Shown piece after piece: positions 11,940 to 22,916 of a stretch of DNA of 64,000 nt. Position 1 is the first letter of the stretch, and every line of letters begins with the position of its first letter. The translations under genes and the position numbers were made by a program. Below the pieces are notes generated by a model. That model did no database searches, had not been told where the DNA came from, and was given only the letters and a program-made list of their open reading frames with translations. The DNA comes from Marsupella aquatica (taxonomy: Eukaryota; Marchantiophyta), in assembly GCA_973895155.1 (NCBI GenBank), contig OZ316892.1:14756001-14820000 (forward strand). Reading direction: 5' to 3'.

Positions 11940-14900
11940 GTAAGACTTTCTCCCCGTTGCTGTGAATTGCAGAAAATCATCACAATTGCAGAGAAATGAG
12001 AAAGGGGTGGCCTCGGTGCATTCAAGTACTTTTTTGAGCTAATCATTTTGTTGTCAAGGATATGAGGCATGTAGTAAAACTGCGAGGAACCAGTGTAATA
12101 CAAAATTCATATCCGCACAGCTCTACCTGATCTTCTTTCCTGTTGTCCCAAGCCCATGGTTTTTTGCCTTCGATACTACGGTAAACACCTTAAAAGTGAG
12201 GGCAGTCAGCATAGCTCTCCTTCCTGCCAATAGGATTTGCCTAAAGGTTGTGTTTCCGCAAGTTTTTTTGGTCTGCTGCTGTTGACCTCCAAACCTGCAA
12301 CCTTTCTTCCCCACCCTATAGAAATCCCTTAAGTTGATACCTTCAGTCGCGTGAGATTCCCCCGTGGGGCTATGCAGTGTCTCCGCTAAATTTATTGTGG
12401 GGGCATTGCGTCGTTGTTTTTCTGGTCCTTCAACAAAGGGGAGACTGAAAAATTCGTAAGAAGGTGACCTGTTGGCTGTTCTGACAGTCATCTTGGTGAG
12501 CGTGACTGTTACAACTTGTCTTGTGGGTTTCTTGGTGGGTGCAGTGTGGAGGGTGTGAGGCCTACCACCAACTTGTGGATAACTTGGGTTTAGTTGTGGA
12601 ATACGATTTCCGAAAGGAGACTGATTCAAACTCCTCATAGCCTCTCGATCATTTGACACGTACCACACTGCTGCAGGAGCAGAATGATCACATTGAGGAT
12701 TCTGACTCAAAATTTTAAATCTCAAAGACTCAAATTTCGCAATACTCGCTTGTTTTCAGTGGAGCCAGTTTTCATCCTCAATGCACATGGGAATCAGCTT
12801 TTTGTATTTCGTCTCGATTGTTTCAGCCCCAACCTATTTCTTACACTATCATGGTGTCTCTACACAATGTATCTACAGTCGAAACTGCATCAATGTTTTT
12901 TCTGGTATTTTTTTGCAGGAAACCTTCTTCTTTAAGGAAATAGGTCGAAGACTGGCCTCACTTTTTACTGCTCAATCACTCCTGGAGTATGTACCTGGGT
13001 TGGATCGTTTAGGTGACCCTTCTCTATGAAGCAGACTTTCATCTGCCTCACAGGTGATTGAAAGCCTTTGCCTGGTGTGAAGACTCTCATTTCCAGATCG
13101 AGTTATTGAAGGTTTGGAAGAGTGTATGTTTTTATACAGCAAATGGTGCGAGGAACTGCCTCTGTCATTAGCTGTTCAAAATCCCCCATCTGTCTCTGAC
13201 TAGTTGTCGCCCCAATTCTTATGGGGGATTTTGAATCAGCGGACGCTTAGAGTAAGTAAAGATACCAACAAGGTATTTACACCGTCGACGTTATTGAGAG
13301 CAATAGGCATAACCAACTTCAACATTGATGCTAATCATTGTCAAGGGGCTTGACATTAACGGGGACCAATCTGGGACAGTTACAGAGTACATTTTCATGT
13401 TCGAAATGTGCGCGAAAGACTCCGTTCTCTAGGCGGCTGAGTAGGGATTTCAAGAAATGGGGTGAACTGGTTTTTGGGGAGGGGAACACGTCACACTTGT
13501 GGCAAAATTACAAAGGGGTAACATGTAGGTACAGCGTTGAGGCCTGGATTTCTGACGTGGCAATATCAAAATTGGTTCCATGCTAGACAACACCAGGATG
13601 CCATAATTATGTAAACCTGGACAAAATTAGGGATTTGTGAACTCTAGGGGGGAGTAGTACGGACAAAACTACTCTTCGGGCCGAAACTCCAGTTACTGCA
13701 AAGTCTCCTTAAAAAATGAGAAATCCGAAAAAATCATAGTGACATGTGTTCCGGCCAGTGCAGCCCTGGGAGGTAACATGAGCCTAATACAGCCCTCCTG
13801 TGTGTGTTCAGTAGGACAGAAGACAAGACTGGTTTTGTGAGCCCCAAAACAGCCCTCCCATGGGCATTCAGCAGAACCTCCCTAACACCAAAAATAAGTG
13901 CAACTACTCTCATCCCGTGTAGTGCCACCTCACCCAGTCGACCAAACAGCATTTCACCTTCACTTTTAGACCACTTGCCCCTCATGCTCAAAATTACAGA
14001 AAGCTCACCCCTAGTAGGTAAGGGTCCTAAAAGAAACTATGCGCATTTCACCTTCACTTTTAGACCGAAATCACCCGTCATGCCTGACTTTACAGAAAAG
14101 TCTGTTCGCAAAGAATTTTGTGAAGTTCATACCATGTCTATAGCTGCTCAGCGATACGATGCCTCAACTGTGAATATCCGACTTTAGTTGATCGTCCTGT
14201 AGGTAAATATGGATTTGGGTTATGAGATTGTCAGGACCTTTGAATAGCTTAGAATCTGTTTTGCGATATCGCTTAGACAAAGATTCACACAGGTAGTGTC
14301 GGCAACAATCCTTCAACAGATTGCAGACTTCCATGGAAAGACCCAGCCAGTGTTCGCTATGGAGGACTCACCCTTGATTTGTGGATGAATTGGTGCCAGT
14401 TTCCCGCTTCTGCAAAACTCTATGAACTTCCTATCTTTGCGGAACTAGTCAAACCAAGAAAGTTTTGAACTTGTACATGATGAGGTTACGATGGATAAGT
14501 GAGCAATACTTTCTAATCTCGTCCGATATGACACATTAACATAGATCATGATTGAAGAATTTCAGCGAACCTGGGCCACATCTATAAGTCCGTGTTCGAC
14601 ATTTACCACCTTAAGACTTCCTGTTTCATGTACTCTACTTCTTCCTTCGCTGCATGGAGTTGATTCCACTAACACAAATTCCGAACTTAGCAGATTCATC
14701 GATGTTCCAATACTTAAGCCTCCCAAACAGTGTAGTTCATCTGTGCATCATTTGAAGTACCCTTAAGTTGGGTAGATCTGTACATTGCTTTCCCCTGGAC
14801 AGGTGCTTTCTTAGACTCTAGAGATTTACCATTTCCCAGATATTACATAGAAAACTTCAGTGTCCGCTCTTCAGCCCCACCGGTAGTAAATCATGACAAC

Positions 14901-15152
14901 ATCATGAACATTGCTTGTCAGACCATGATGGAACGTTTTGAAACGATATCAAGAAACTGCCCACAGGAACCACAATTGATGTGACCGATTGTCACTGCCA
15001 GTACTGAACAAAACATTGTGCAGTAATATTGTGGAGCACGATGAGATATGACAAAATGTGCCCATAGGACCATACGAGGAACATAACCAACACTACAATA
15101 GGTGTCAATGAATGGGTAAAATTCCCCCGCATTAGAACAGTCAAAATTTTCT
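11940..15152. other. Region downstream of the DNL exons, no confirmed exon
   Basis: Searched by eye for the missing DNL exon without success. It contains an unexplained minus-strand open frame (12123-12725, listed separately) and plus-strand frames of 72-127 codons (for example 13804-14187) that match nothing and use no clear splice sites. The strongest splice-like acceptor is ttttttgcag at about 12909-12918, but the frame after it (ETFFFKEIGRRL) is not DNL-like. Confidence 0.5.
12123..12725 (-). CDS. Unassigned 200-codon open frame
   Basis: A minus-strand frame that begins MRFKILSQNPQCDHSAPAAV and ends KNHGLGTTGKKIR. It is basic, with TRQVVTVTLTKMTVRTANRS and INLRDFYRVGKKGCRFGGQ. I do not recognise it. 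It lies antisense to the expected last intron or 3' region of the DNL gene. Its length is unusual for chance in this AT-rich spacer, but there is no second line of evidence such as a domain, splice pattern or repeat. It could be a lineage-specific gene, a fragment of an unknown element, or chance. Confidence 0.25.
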   Translation of the reverse strand: MRFKILSQNPQCDHSAPAAVWYVSNDREAMRSLNQSPFGNRIPQLNPSYPQVGGRPHTLHTAPTKKPTRQVVTVTLTKMTVRTANRSPSYEFFSLPFVEGPEKQRRNAPTINLAETLHSPTGESHATEGINLRDFYRVGKKGCRFGGQQQQTKKTCGNTTFRQILLAGRRAMLTALTFKVFTVVSKAKNHGLGTTGKKIR

Positions 15153-16636
15153 CTACTTCTTCTCATCTTTTTCTGCCTCTGCTGCTTTCTTCTTCCTGAC
15201 GCCAACCAACTTCGCATTCGTTCTTTCCATGCGAAGCCTGGAGTACGCCTTAGCACTCTTTAACTCATCCGTTATGTAAACCAGCTCAATAACTGGCTTA
15301 GTCCGTTGAATAGGAAGAACGGGTCCTTGTACTTGCGTAGCTGAAGCCAACTCCTCGGCCGTAGAATCTCCAGCCTGAAGAAGACAATCGTGATGGGCGA
15401 AAAATCATTCATTGCATCCAAATATCATTGAAAGTGAACACTAGGTAGGCAGACTGCACATAGCTACGGTAAGCTTGACGGCGAAATCCAACTGCTAATA
15501 CGACCTTGTTGCAAGTGTAATCGGTCATAGTGAGCTGAGTAAGAAGAAATTTCAACAGAACGTTTTCGAGTGATTCATGCATTCTTAAGAATTTCCAATG
15601 CTCGTTCTCAAGTCTCTCACGAGACAGTTGATTAACAATATCCATCAAGTGTCTTCATCATATTATACACTACCAAGACATGCAACCTAATGCACTGACT
15701 TCCTTCATCGGCTAACTTCGCACAGACTAACTTAAACTGCACAATTCATCCATGAAATAAACAGTTACAAAAAGGTCAACAACAAATGGTGCTGAGACCT
15801 ACCTTGACCTTGCGAGACCTCCGTGGGAAGATGATCAACTTCGCCTTGTAAGTGTTCAGTCTAGCAACATTTTCTTGCAAGCTCTCGAGACTCTTGTTCT
15901 TCCTCCGGTGGTCTACAGCGATTCCCACAGTCGGAGCAAGCTTCTTGGAAATGCCTGCGGCCTGTCATAGTTGCAAATGTGCTATCCCATAAGAATCTCC
16001 GAAGTCAATATGTACATATGGGGACCAAATCTTTGTCTGAATTGAGTTCGAAATCGGAGATCATAAACCAAGTACCTCACAGGCCTGTACTGAACTCCAC
16101 ACACATACACAGCTTCAAATAGATCTTAAATCCTATCAATCAGGCAATAATTAAGGACAAACAACCAGCCTCAAAAGGATTTCAAGCGGCCTTGCCTTCA
16201 ACTCCTCCAGGGTGAAGCCACGACCTGCGCGGATCTTACTGTTGTACTTCTGAGTCTGAGACCGAACAACTGGGCGGAGAGGTCCAGCAGTGGGACGAGG
16301 GAAAATCGCCACAGCCTTCTTCTGACGCACTGCACAGCGTGGAAGCAAAAAAACTCAACCCTGAGATTTACAGCTCACTAACATATCGACCATCGGCAGC
16401 AAACTTGCAAATGGACATCAAAATTACGGGAACACGGAGGGCCAAAAAAACCGTGCATCCGCATCGACCGAAGAGAGCGAGACGCAGAAACTCACAGACA
16501 TAAACACGGTAGACCGAAGCAACGTACCGGTTCTTCTTCTTTTCTTGCGGGCGGGTTGGTTGAACCAGGTGCGCACATAATTCTGCCAGTCCTTCTTGAA
16601 ATGCCCGTTGGGCACGACATTGTTGTGCTTCACCAT
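15153..16636 (-). CDS. RPL13: 60S ribosomal protein eL13 (L13)
   Basis: Structural protein of the large cytosolic ribosomal subunit. Four exons on the minus strand: 16636-16528, 16329-16196, 15961-15803 and 15374-15153, giving 207 aa, close to the usual 206. Exon 1 starts [20 protein letters not shown] and runs to the basic stretch RKKRRR. Exon 2 has [20 protein letters not shown] and [10 protein letters not shown]. Exon 3 has [20 protein letters not shown] and [11 protein letters not shown]. Exon 4 has SATQVQG and the charged tail [12 protein letters not shown]. The joined frame is open throughout. Intron 2 uses a GC donor (AAG|GCAAGG); the downstream acceptor ends GACAG and resumes with AAGISKK, as in other eL13 proteins. 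Introns 1 and 3 are GT-AG. It is convergent with the DNL gene. Confidence 0.96.
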
Positions 16637-19600
16637 CGCGGCCCCTTCAAGAGTTGGCCCTGCTCCTTCTAGGCGAAATCAGGATGGCGAGAACTTTCTT
16701 CCTCAGCGAGCTGAACCGAGCTGAGCAGAGCAGAGCAACGAGCTCGAAGCCAACGAGAGGAGAGTGTGCAAAACCCTCAACAGCCAACAGTTAGGGCAAG
16801 CTCGCTCTCTCGCTAGGTCGAACGAGCTATTCGAACGAGAGAATCTGACGGTCCAGATTAACGGAAACTGAACCCATGATGGACCACACTGTTAAACAAA
16901 GTGCTCCCGTGTACCACATTTTGGTGATCCATGGGAGTTTGAGGCCCATAACTTGATATTGATGAGTCCTAAAATAGGTTTTAGCTTTGGATCTGCAAGA
17001 CAACCAAACAAGGAGAACACCCAGAAAAAGACACGAGCGGAAATTTCTTATTAACACAATGAAAATTTATTGAATGGAATGTACCCCTCCTCGTTTTATG
17101 ATGAAACTCCAACCAGACTGGCCAAAAATTCACTATCACTTTTATGGAAGTGTAACTTACCTATTCCTATAGCACATCCCTAAAACTGAAAAATATTTGA
17201 ATTTATGCATATAAAGCTATCAAATTTAAGCTCAACTTTTGGAAATGTAGTCCAATTGGGGTTTCAAAGACTAACCTTGTGGTTCAAGAGGGCTAGAATT
17301 TAGATTAACAGTACTACATTGCTATTTTTCTCCCCAATATAATGAGAGTATCCCAGAAAAAAGCTCCACTACCATCAAATGTGATCCATGAGGACTGGGT
17401 GGAGTCAGGGTGTCAAACTTAAGAGAGAAACTGACCGATGTATACTCCAAACCCAACGTGTCAATTAACCTGGACACACTTTTTAGTTCGCAAGTGTCAT
17501 ATTATTGAACCTGCTATATCTTGAAATTGAAGAGAGTATGAGGGTCAGTATTAATGGTGTTGCATTGCCAACTTTTCCTGGGAAATTACTTGTCCTGAAT
17601 ATTAAAAAAAATCTCACACAACATCCAATGTTGGCCAGGAGGATTTGGATGGAATCAGGGTATAAAATATAAGAGAATAAATGACCAAGGTGGTAAGCAC
17701 TATCTCCCAACCTAAGGAGACCTGTCAGTTGCAACCTAAAAGTTTTAACCTTAATGTGTGTCTAGGTTATAAAGTTGCAACCTATCATATAAGCTTTCAG
17801 AGATCTATCACTTTGACGCTCCTGCCTATCACAAAAATGTTTCTTACTAGAGATACTCATTTTGGCTACTCTACCTCGAACAAAAATGACTCCAAATCCT
17901 TGTCATTTCAATTCCAAGACCAGGGCATTTTAATTCATTGTTACTACTAATATTATAGTAATCCATAATTAATCTGCCACTGTTTCAGTAACCAAGGTCA
18001 AGCTGTTTTCAAATCCATCTAGTTAACATACTGGATGGCCAGGATCGCACACAATAGCCCAATCTTGAAGAGTTGGGGCCATACATGAAAGGGCGTTGTG
18101 TGGAAGCTAGGGTTGTAATTAAGCTGGGTTGACATGGGTTGGAACAGTGGCAGATTACTGTAGTCAATGAAAGAAAAAAGAGTTTCAATTTAACAATTCT
18201 CAGTTTGTTACATCGACTGTTTCAATCCGGAAGTAATCCAATTACACCGCTGGTCAGGAGCAGGCGACTCTCATTTACATTGGGAAGCACTAGGGTTAAT
18301 TAGAAGGAAAAGTAGATCGGCTGGCTAATCACCTCTCACCAGAGAAAACAATTTGTTTCAGAGTACCTGACTAATTATTCTAATAAAACCTAAAACTCAT
18401 CCTTCATGAATTTTCCATTTTGAAAGTGACAGCATAGTCAAGCTTCTCTCTCATTGAGAGTGGGGGAGGGTTGGTGTATTAGTCAATTAGGCCATTGGAC
18501 CTTGCAAATCAGGATGAAATTATTCCGTTGCAATTACACATAGTAAAAATTGTACGTTGACACTACCTTGGGAATTTAGTGCAAGCAAGGGTTTGAGAAC
18601 CTCTAATTCAATTTGGCACAAAGAATGTCCAATGATTGAGAGAGCAAAGAGACAGAGCTGTAAATGGCTATGGTTACATAGTAATTGTAGACCTAAGAGT
18701 ACTTGGCTAGGAGTGGCTTCAATGAGAATCCACTCATGGCTTAATTTGTCAATACCTTTTTGATCTCATACTAGACTTAGCCAAGCTAAACCCATGGTAA
18801 AATTAGTTGAGTAGAATTAAAAAATACCGTCTTAGTATAAACCTATGCTAAATTGGATGGAACATGGGTTCACTGCTACAACTAGTCAAGCATGTTGAAC
18901 CCCATGCTTAAGGTAGCTAAACATCCATGACCCATTGCTAGACTTGAATTGGCCTAATTATCTTTACTAAAATTTGCCAGGCACAATCAAAAGTTAAATT
19001 AACAGGATAAGAGTTGCTCTGAAAGGACCCATGGGAGAGTTGGCAGAATTTGGGTCCATGGCTAAAGCGGGGGCTAAAGGTAGCTAAACATTGATCCAAT
19101 ACTACAGTTGGCTGAGTCATTCTTACTAAAGTTAGCCAAGCTATTCGCCTTCATGAATTTTCTATTTGTATTTTTCAGTAAGGGCATTATTGGAGAAGAA
19201 TGCATAGTCAAGATTTGGATAAACTCACAATGAAGAATCTCCTGTATTTTCCTCTATTCTCCTCCTCTCCTATGTAATCTCTTAGGCTTCTAAGTGTCCT
19301 TAGGTCCTGTTAAGGGAGCATTATGGAAAAAATTACCACACAAAACTCTAGCTGAAACCCTCATTTTTTGAGACATTACATCCCACAATGCCTGGACTTT
19401 AATAAATGCACCATACAATTTTAAAATAAAGGACTAAGGAAATCTATATATCAACTAATCGCAATGAGAAGCTGGAACTGGGGTCTAGGCTTCTAGAGTG
19501 AAGACCCTGACTCTACAGCCCACCCAAATTTATGTGGGTGGAAAGAAGATAAAATATATGTATGTCAAACTGATTCCACCAAGATTTATGTGGATCGGAA

Positions 19601-20140
19601 AGAAGGATGAGATACTATCATGTCAAAATGATGATCATGCATGCATGATGATCATTTCTATTAATATTCACAGAATGGGGACTAGGCATTCAGGCTCACT
19701 AAGGTTGTCAGGGGTGACATTCCCATCTAGATGACATCTCATCTTTCAGTCACTTTCTTACTGATGGCATCTCATTACGAATGAATCGTACATGTAGGGT
19801 CTATAGTAAATGGATTTTGCACGTGGGGTGATTGTTTTCTCGTGTATACAATATCCATGCACTCAGCGGTCGATCATATACGGTCGACACATGCCTCACA
19901 ATGGATCACCAGTCTTCCTTAACTTTACAAGTAATTTTATAGTGACTTTACAAGAACTTGGGGCAGCCGTTCCTTTTTTTTCTATGTGTGAGATGCAATC
20001 CTGGCCTTCACTTAACATGAACTGGGGGCACAATCAACTAAGCAAAACCATTACTGAACCTAGGTAGTCAACTTTCACTGGGTCCCTTTTTTGCTGATGT
20101 GTACATGCTTTTTTGTCAAAAACTCAGACCATGATGGAGC
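16637..20140. other. Intergenic spacer left of the duplication
   Basis: The first ~180 bases are the eL13 upstream region. They are purine/pyrimidine biased and contain ttaggg on the plus strand at about 16791, which may be part of a telo-box-like element (weak). A GGCCCA, the complement of a site II motif, lies near 16943. The rest is AT-rich with many short imperfect repeats (tagctaa, catgg...) and no open frame that I can assign. Confidence 0.45.
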
Positions 20141-20512
20141 ATGTTTTAGTGAATTGCATTTGTTACCTCCAGACCTGACCCATTTTGGCTTAGGCATTTT
20201 GACTCTAGCCCATGGAAGTGGCCATCAGCTTTGCTTTGGATGAAGAGGCGCCAGACCCAGAACTGGTCCCTACCGTCTTGTAAAGTACACAGATTTAGTA
20301 ATAGTTCTCATTTTAAAAAAGAAAAAAAAGAAAAAAAGTAATAGCTCTCATTATAAAGTACACAGATTTAGGAATGGGTTTCAGCTGCACAAAAGGTGGT
20401 GAGTGCTTCACCTTTTATTGACAAATGCACATTCTTTTATGGTGAGACACTCTTCACCACCACAGGACAGGAACGAGGAGGAGCGAGGGAGGGAATGGGG
20501 CTTTAATACATA
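20141..20512. repeat. Duplication block A, first copy
   Basis: 372 bp starting atgttttagtgaattgc. It is nearly identical to 22428-22788 except for a few substitutions, a one-base A-run difference and an 11-bp indel near the end (ggacaggaacgaggaggagc against ggggaggagc). With block B (22290-22417) it formed one ~500-bp unit before Helitron insertion. Confidence 0.93.
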
Positions 20513-20545
20513 CTAGCTCAATACCCGTGCATTGCACAAAAGATG
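20513..20545 (-). other. Helitron 3' terminus: hairpin plus CTAG
   Basis: The plus strand reads ctagctcaatacccgtgcat then tgcacaaaag. On the minus strand this is a GTGC-AAT-GCAC hairpin, ten bases, then CTAG at the edge. A subterminal hairpin about 10 nt from CTRR is the defining 3' signature of Helitrons. Confidence 0.92.
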
Positions 20546-21560
20546 TCGTGTCGCCCAAGATGTCGTGTCCTCGAAGATGTCGTTAAGACAAAAAGATGAT
20601 GTGTTGCCCAAAATGTTGTTAAGAACAAATATGTTGTGTCGCCCAAGATGTCGTTAAGAAAAAAAGATGTGTTGTCGCCCAAGATGTCGTTAAGAAAGAA
20701 AATGTAGTGTCGCCCAACTGAAGATGTCATGAAGAAAAAAAATGTTGTGTCACCCAATGTGTCATTAATGAAGAAAAAATATATTGTGTCACCCAAGATG
20801 TTGTTGAGAAGAAAAATGTTGTGACACCAAAGATGTACTTAAGAAAAATGATATTGTGTCACCCAAGATGTTGTGGCACCCAATATGTCCTTAAGAAAAG
20901 AAATGCCACGTTGCCCAAGATGTCGTTAAGAGAAAAGTTGTCATTAAGTAAAAAAGACGTTGTTAAGACAAAAGTTGCACAAAAGATGGTGTGATGAGAG
21001 AAATATGTTGAGGTGAAAATAGATGTTGAGGTGAGAAAAAGAAGTTGAAGTGAGAAAAAGAAGTGGAGGTGAGAAAAAGATGTCGAGGTGAACAAAGATG
21101 TTGATGAGAAAAAGAGATGTTGAGCTAAGAAAAAGAAGTAGAGCAAAAACTATGTCAAGGAGAGAAAAGATGGCGATGTGAGAAAAATATGTGAAGATGA
21201 GGAAAAGATGTTGAGGGTGAGGGAAAGATGTTGTGGTGAGATAAAAATGTGAAGTTGAGAAATAGGTCAGATTTCGAGGTGAAAACAAATGTCAATGACA
21301 AAAAGAGATGTTGAGGTGAGACAAAGAAGTCAAGGTGATGTTGAGGAGAGAAAAAACATGGTGAGGTGAGAAAATGACGTTGAGGAGAGAAAATATGTTG
21401 AGGGTGAGGGAAAGATGTGGTGAGAAAAGATGTCAAGTCAGGTGAGAAAATATATCAAGGACCTAAATGATGTTGAGGGTGAGAAAAAATTGTCATGAGA
21501 TAATGTCAATGTCAGAAAAAATGGCGAGATGAGAAAAATATGTCAAGGCAAGGTAGAGTT
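20530..21560 (-). repeat. Degenerate minisatellite inside the Helitron
   Basis: About 1 kb of imperfect tandem units. Up to ~20950 the unit is about 35-40 bp, with gatgtcgt, gtgtcgcccaagatg and cgttaagaaaaa. After ~21000 it changes to shorter purine-rich units of about 20-25 bp (gatgttgaggtgagaaaaag). No spacing or sequence is conserved enough for CRISPR or coding. It forms spurious open frames on the minus strand rich in Phe, Leu, Ser and Thr. Confidence 0.9.
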
Positions 21561-21564
21561 GTTG

Positions 21565-21600
21565 TGATGGTGTGCAACAACTCGTGCACTGCACATAGAA
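21565..21600 (-). other. Second terminus-like motif inside the Helitron
   Basis: gtgcaacaactcgtgcactg followed by cacatagaaa resembles the true terminus (caatacccgtgcattgcac) in the same orientation. It again carries a GTGC...GCAC hairpin core. No CTAG lies at the expected place, so it looks like a decayed or bypassed internal 3' end. Confidence 0.5.
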
Positions 21601-22289
21601 ATCGGAGGCTGAGATAATAGTCACCGCAACATAGAGTCCAAGCACAACCAAGTGATAGAAAAATTATTTAAAATTTAAAATTTTTAGAGAAATTAATATC
21701 ATATATACATTATTAATACTCAAGTTTTTTCAAACTTTAAAGTTCTTATCCAATTCTTTACGTCTCAATTTGAATAATTATTTTTTAATAATATTCAATT
21801 TTTTATTTTTTATCTTGGTTGGGTTGAGGTAGGTTATGGGTAGCTTGGGCAGAGGTAATCCAGGTTAATCGAGATATGGATGGATCCTACATTTACAGAA
21901 AAACAAATTTTTACTTAAGACCTAGGATTGTTCCCATTTTTTCTTGAGTTTGTAAATAATACCATATCCATTTTTAGAGGATATGGTATATCACTTATGA
22001 TACTCTTGCATACAACTGGGTTAGGTACATTTTTGTCTTTTGTTCCCACCATTAGATTTTTTTTGTGTGAAAAGTGCATGCAACAGGGTTAGTTACATTT
22101 TTTGTTTTTTGTGTACACCAATTGATTACTGTTTGTGTGAAAAGATTTACTGTACTTTTTGGTTCACACTGTATTTAATTTGCTTTTGGTTTTATTCGTT
22201 CTATTTATTGGTTATTTCTTTTCTTGGCACTGTATTTTTGAATGACGACCACTGCATAAAAAGGCGCAACCTTGTATTATAGTTCTTGA

Positions 22290-22417
22290 TGGGCAGGTGT
22301 GTTTTAAGATGGACTGAAAGTCACCTTTTCTAGAGACGTACTAGCAAGGGACAGTACCACTCACGCGATTCATGTTGAAGGGTTAAATGAAGCGATCCAT
22401 AATACTACTGTAATTCT
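22290..22417. repeat. Duplication block B, first copy
   Basis: 128 bp starting tgggcaggtgtgttttaag and ending gtaattct. It is essentially identical to 22789-22916. It is the right-hand half of the first duplication unit, separated from block A by the Helitron. Confidence 0.93.
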
Positions 22418-22427
22418 TTACCTAATA

Positions 22428-22916
22428 ATGTTTTAGTGAATTGCATTTGTTACCTCCAGACCTGACCCATTTTGGCTTAGGCATTTTGACTCTAGCCCAT
22501 GGAAGTGGCCATCAGCTTTGCTTTGGATGAAGAGAAGCCAGACCCAGAACTGGTCCCTACCGTCTTGTAAAGTACACAGATTTAGTAATAGTTCTCATTT
22601 TAAAAAAGAAAAAAAGAAAAAAAGTAATAGCTCTCATTATAAAGTACACAGATTTAAGAATGGGTTTCAGCTGCACAAAAGGTGGTGAGTGCTTCACCTT
22701 TTATTGACAAATGCACATTCTTTTATGGTGAGACACTCTTCACCACCACAGGGGAGGAGCGAGGGAGGGAATGGGGCTTTAATACATATGGGCAGGTGTG
22801 TTTTAAGATGGACTGAAAGTCACCTTTTCTAGAGACGTACTAGCAAGGGACAGTACCACTCACGCGATTCATGTTGAAGGGTTAAATGAAGCGATCCATA
22901 ATACTACTGTAATTCT
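22428..22916. repeat. Second duplication unit A'-B', uninterrupted
   Basis: Block A' (22428-22788) joined directly to block B' (22789-22916) at aatacata|tgggcagg. This is the empty-site version of the unit 20141-22417. A 10-bp spacer (ttacctaata) separates it from the first unit. Confidence 0.93.

Larger units (their letters stand above)
20513..22289 (-). mobile_element. Non-autonomous Helitron, 1,777 bp, with paralogous empty site
   Basis: Read on the minus strand, the element begins TCAAGAAC and ends with a GTGC/GCAC hairpin, then GGGTATTGAG and CTAG. It sits exactly between host A and T, as Helitrons do. The insertion is proved within the window: the second copy of the host duplication reads aatacata|tgggcagg without the element, while this copy reads aatacata, then ctag...cttga, then tgggcagg. 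There is no target duplication. The element has no Rep/helicase open frame, so it depends on an autonomous partner. Its 3' two-thirds is a degenerate minisatellite (20530-21560). Apparent minus-strand frames of 92-114 codons inside it are products of the repeat. Confidence 0.93.

Noticed and set aside
12919-13029. Exon after ttttttgcag, ending in LDRLGDPSL and a stop
   Set aside because: Good acceptor and right phase, but no resemblance to the DNL domain and no Cys pair.
14146-14215. Candidate last exon for the DNL gene (frame reading CLNCEYPTLVDRPVG)
   Set aside because: It has a CxxC and LVD, but the spacing is wrong, the conserved His and Gly are missing, and splice phase does not fit the phase-0 junction at 11939.
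20518-21436. Four overlapping minus-strand open frames of 92-114 codons rich in Phe, Leu, Ser and Thr
   Set aside because: They are translations of the Helitron minisatellite in different frames, with no start context, domain or codon signal.
20530-21560. Possible CRISPR array
   Set aside because: No constant spacer length, units diverge gradually, and the host is a plant. It is a minisatellite.
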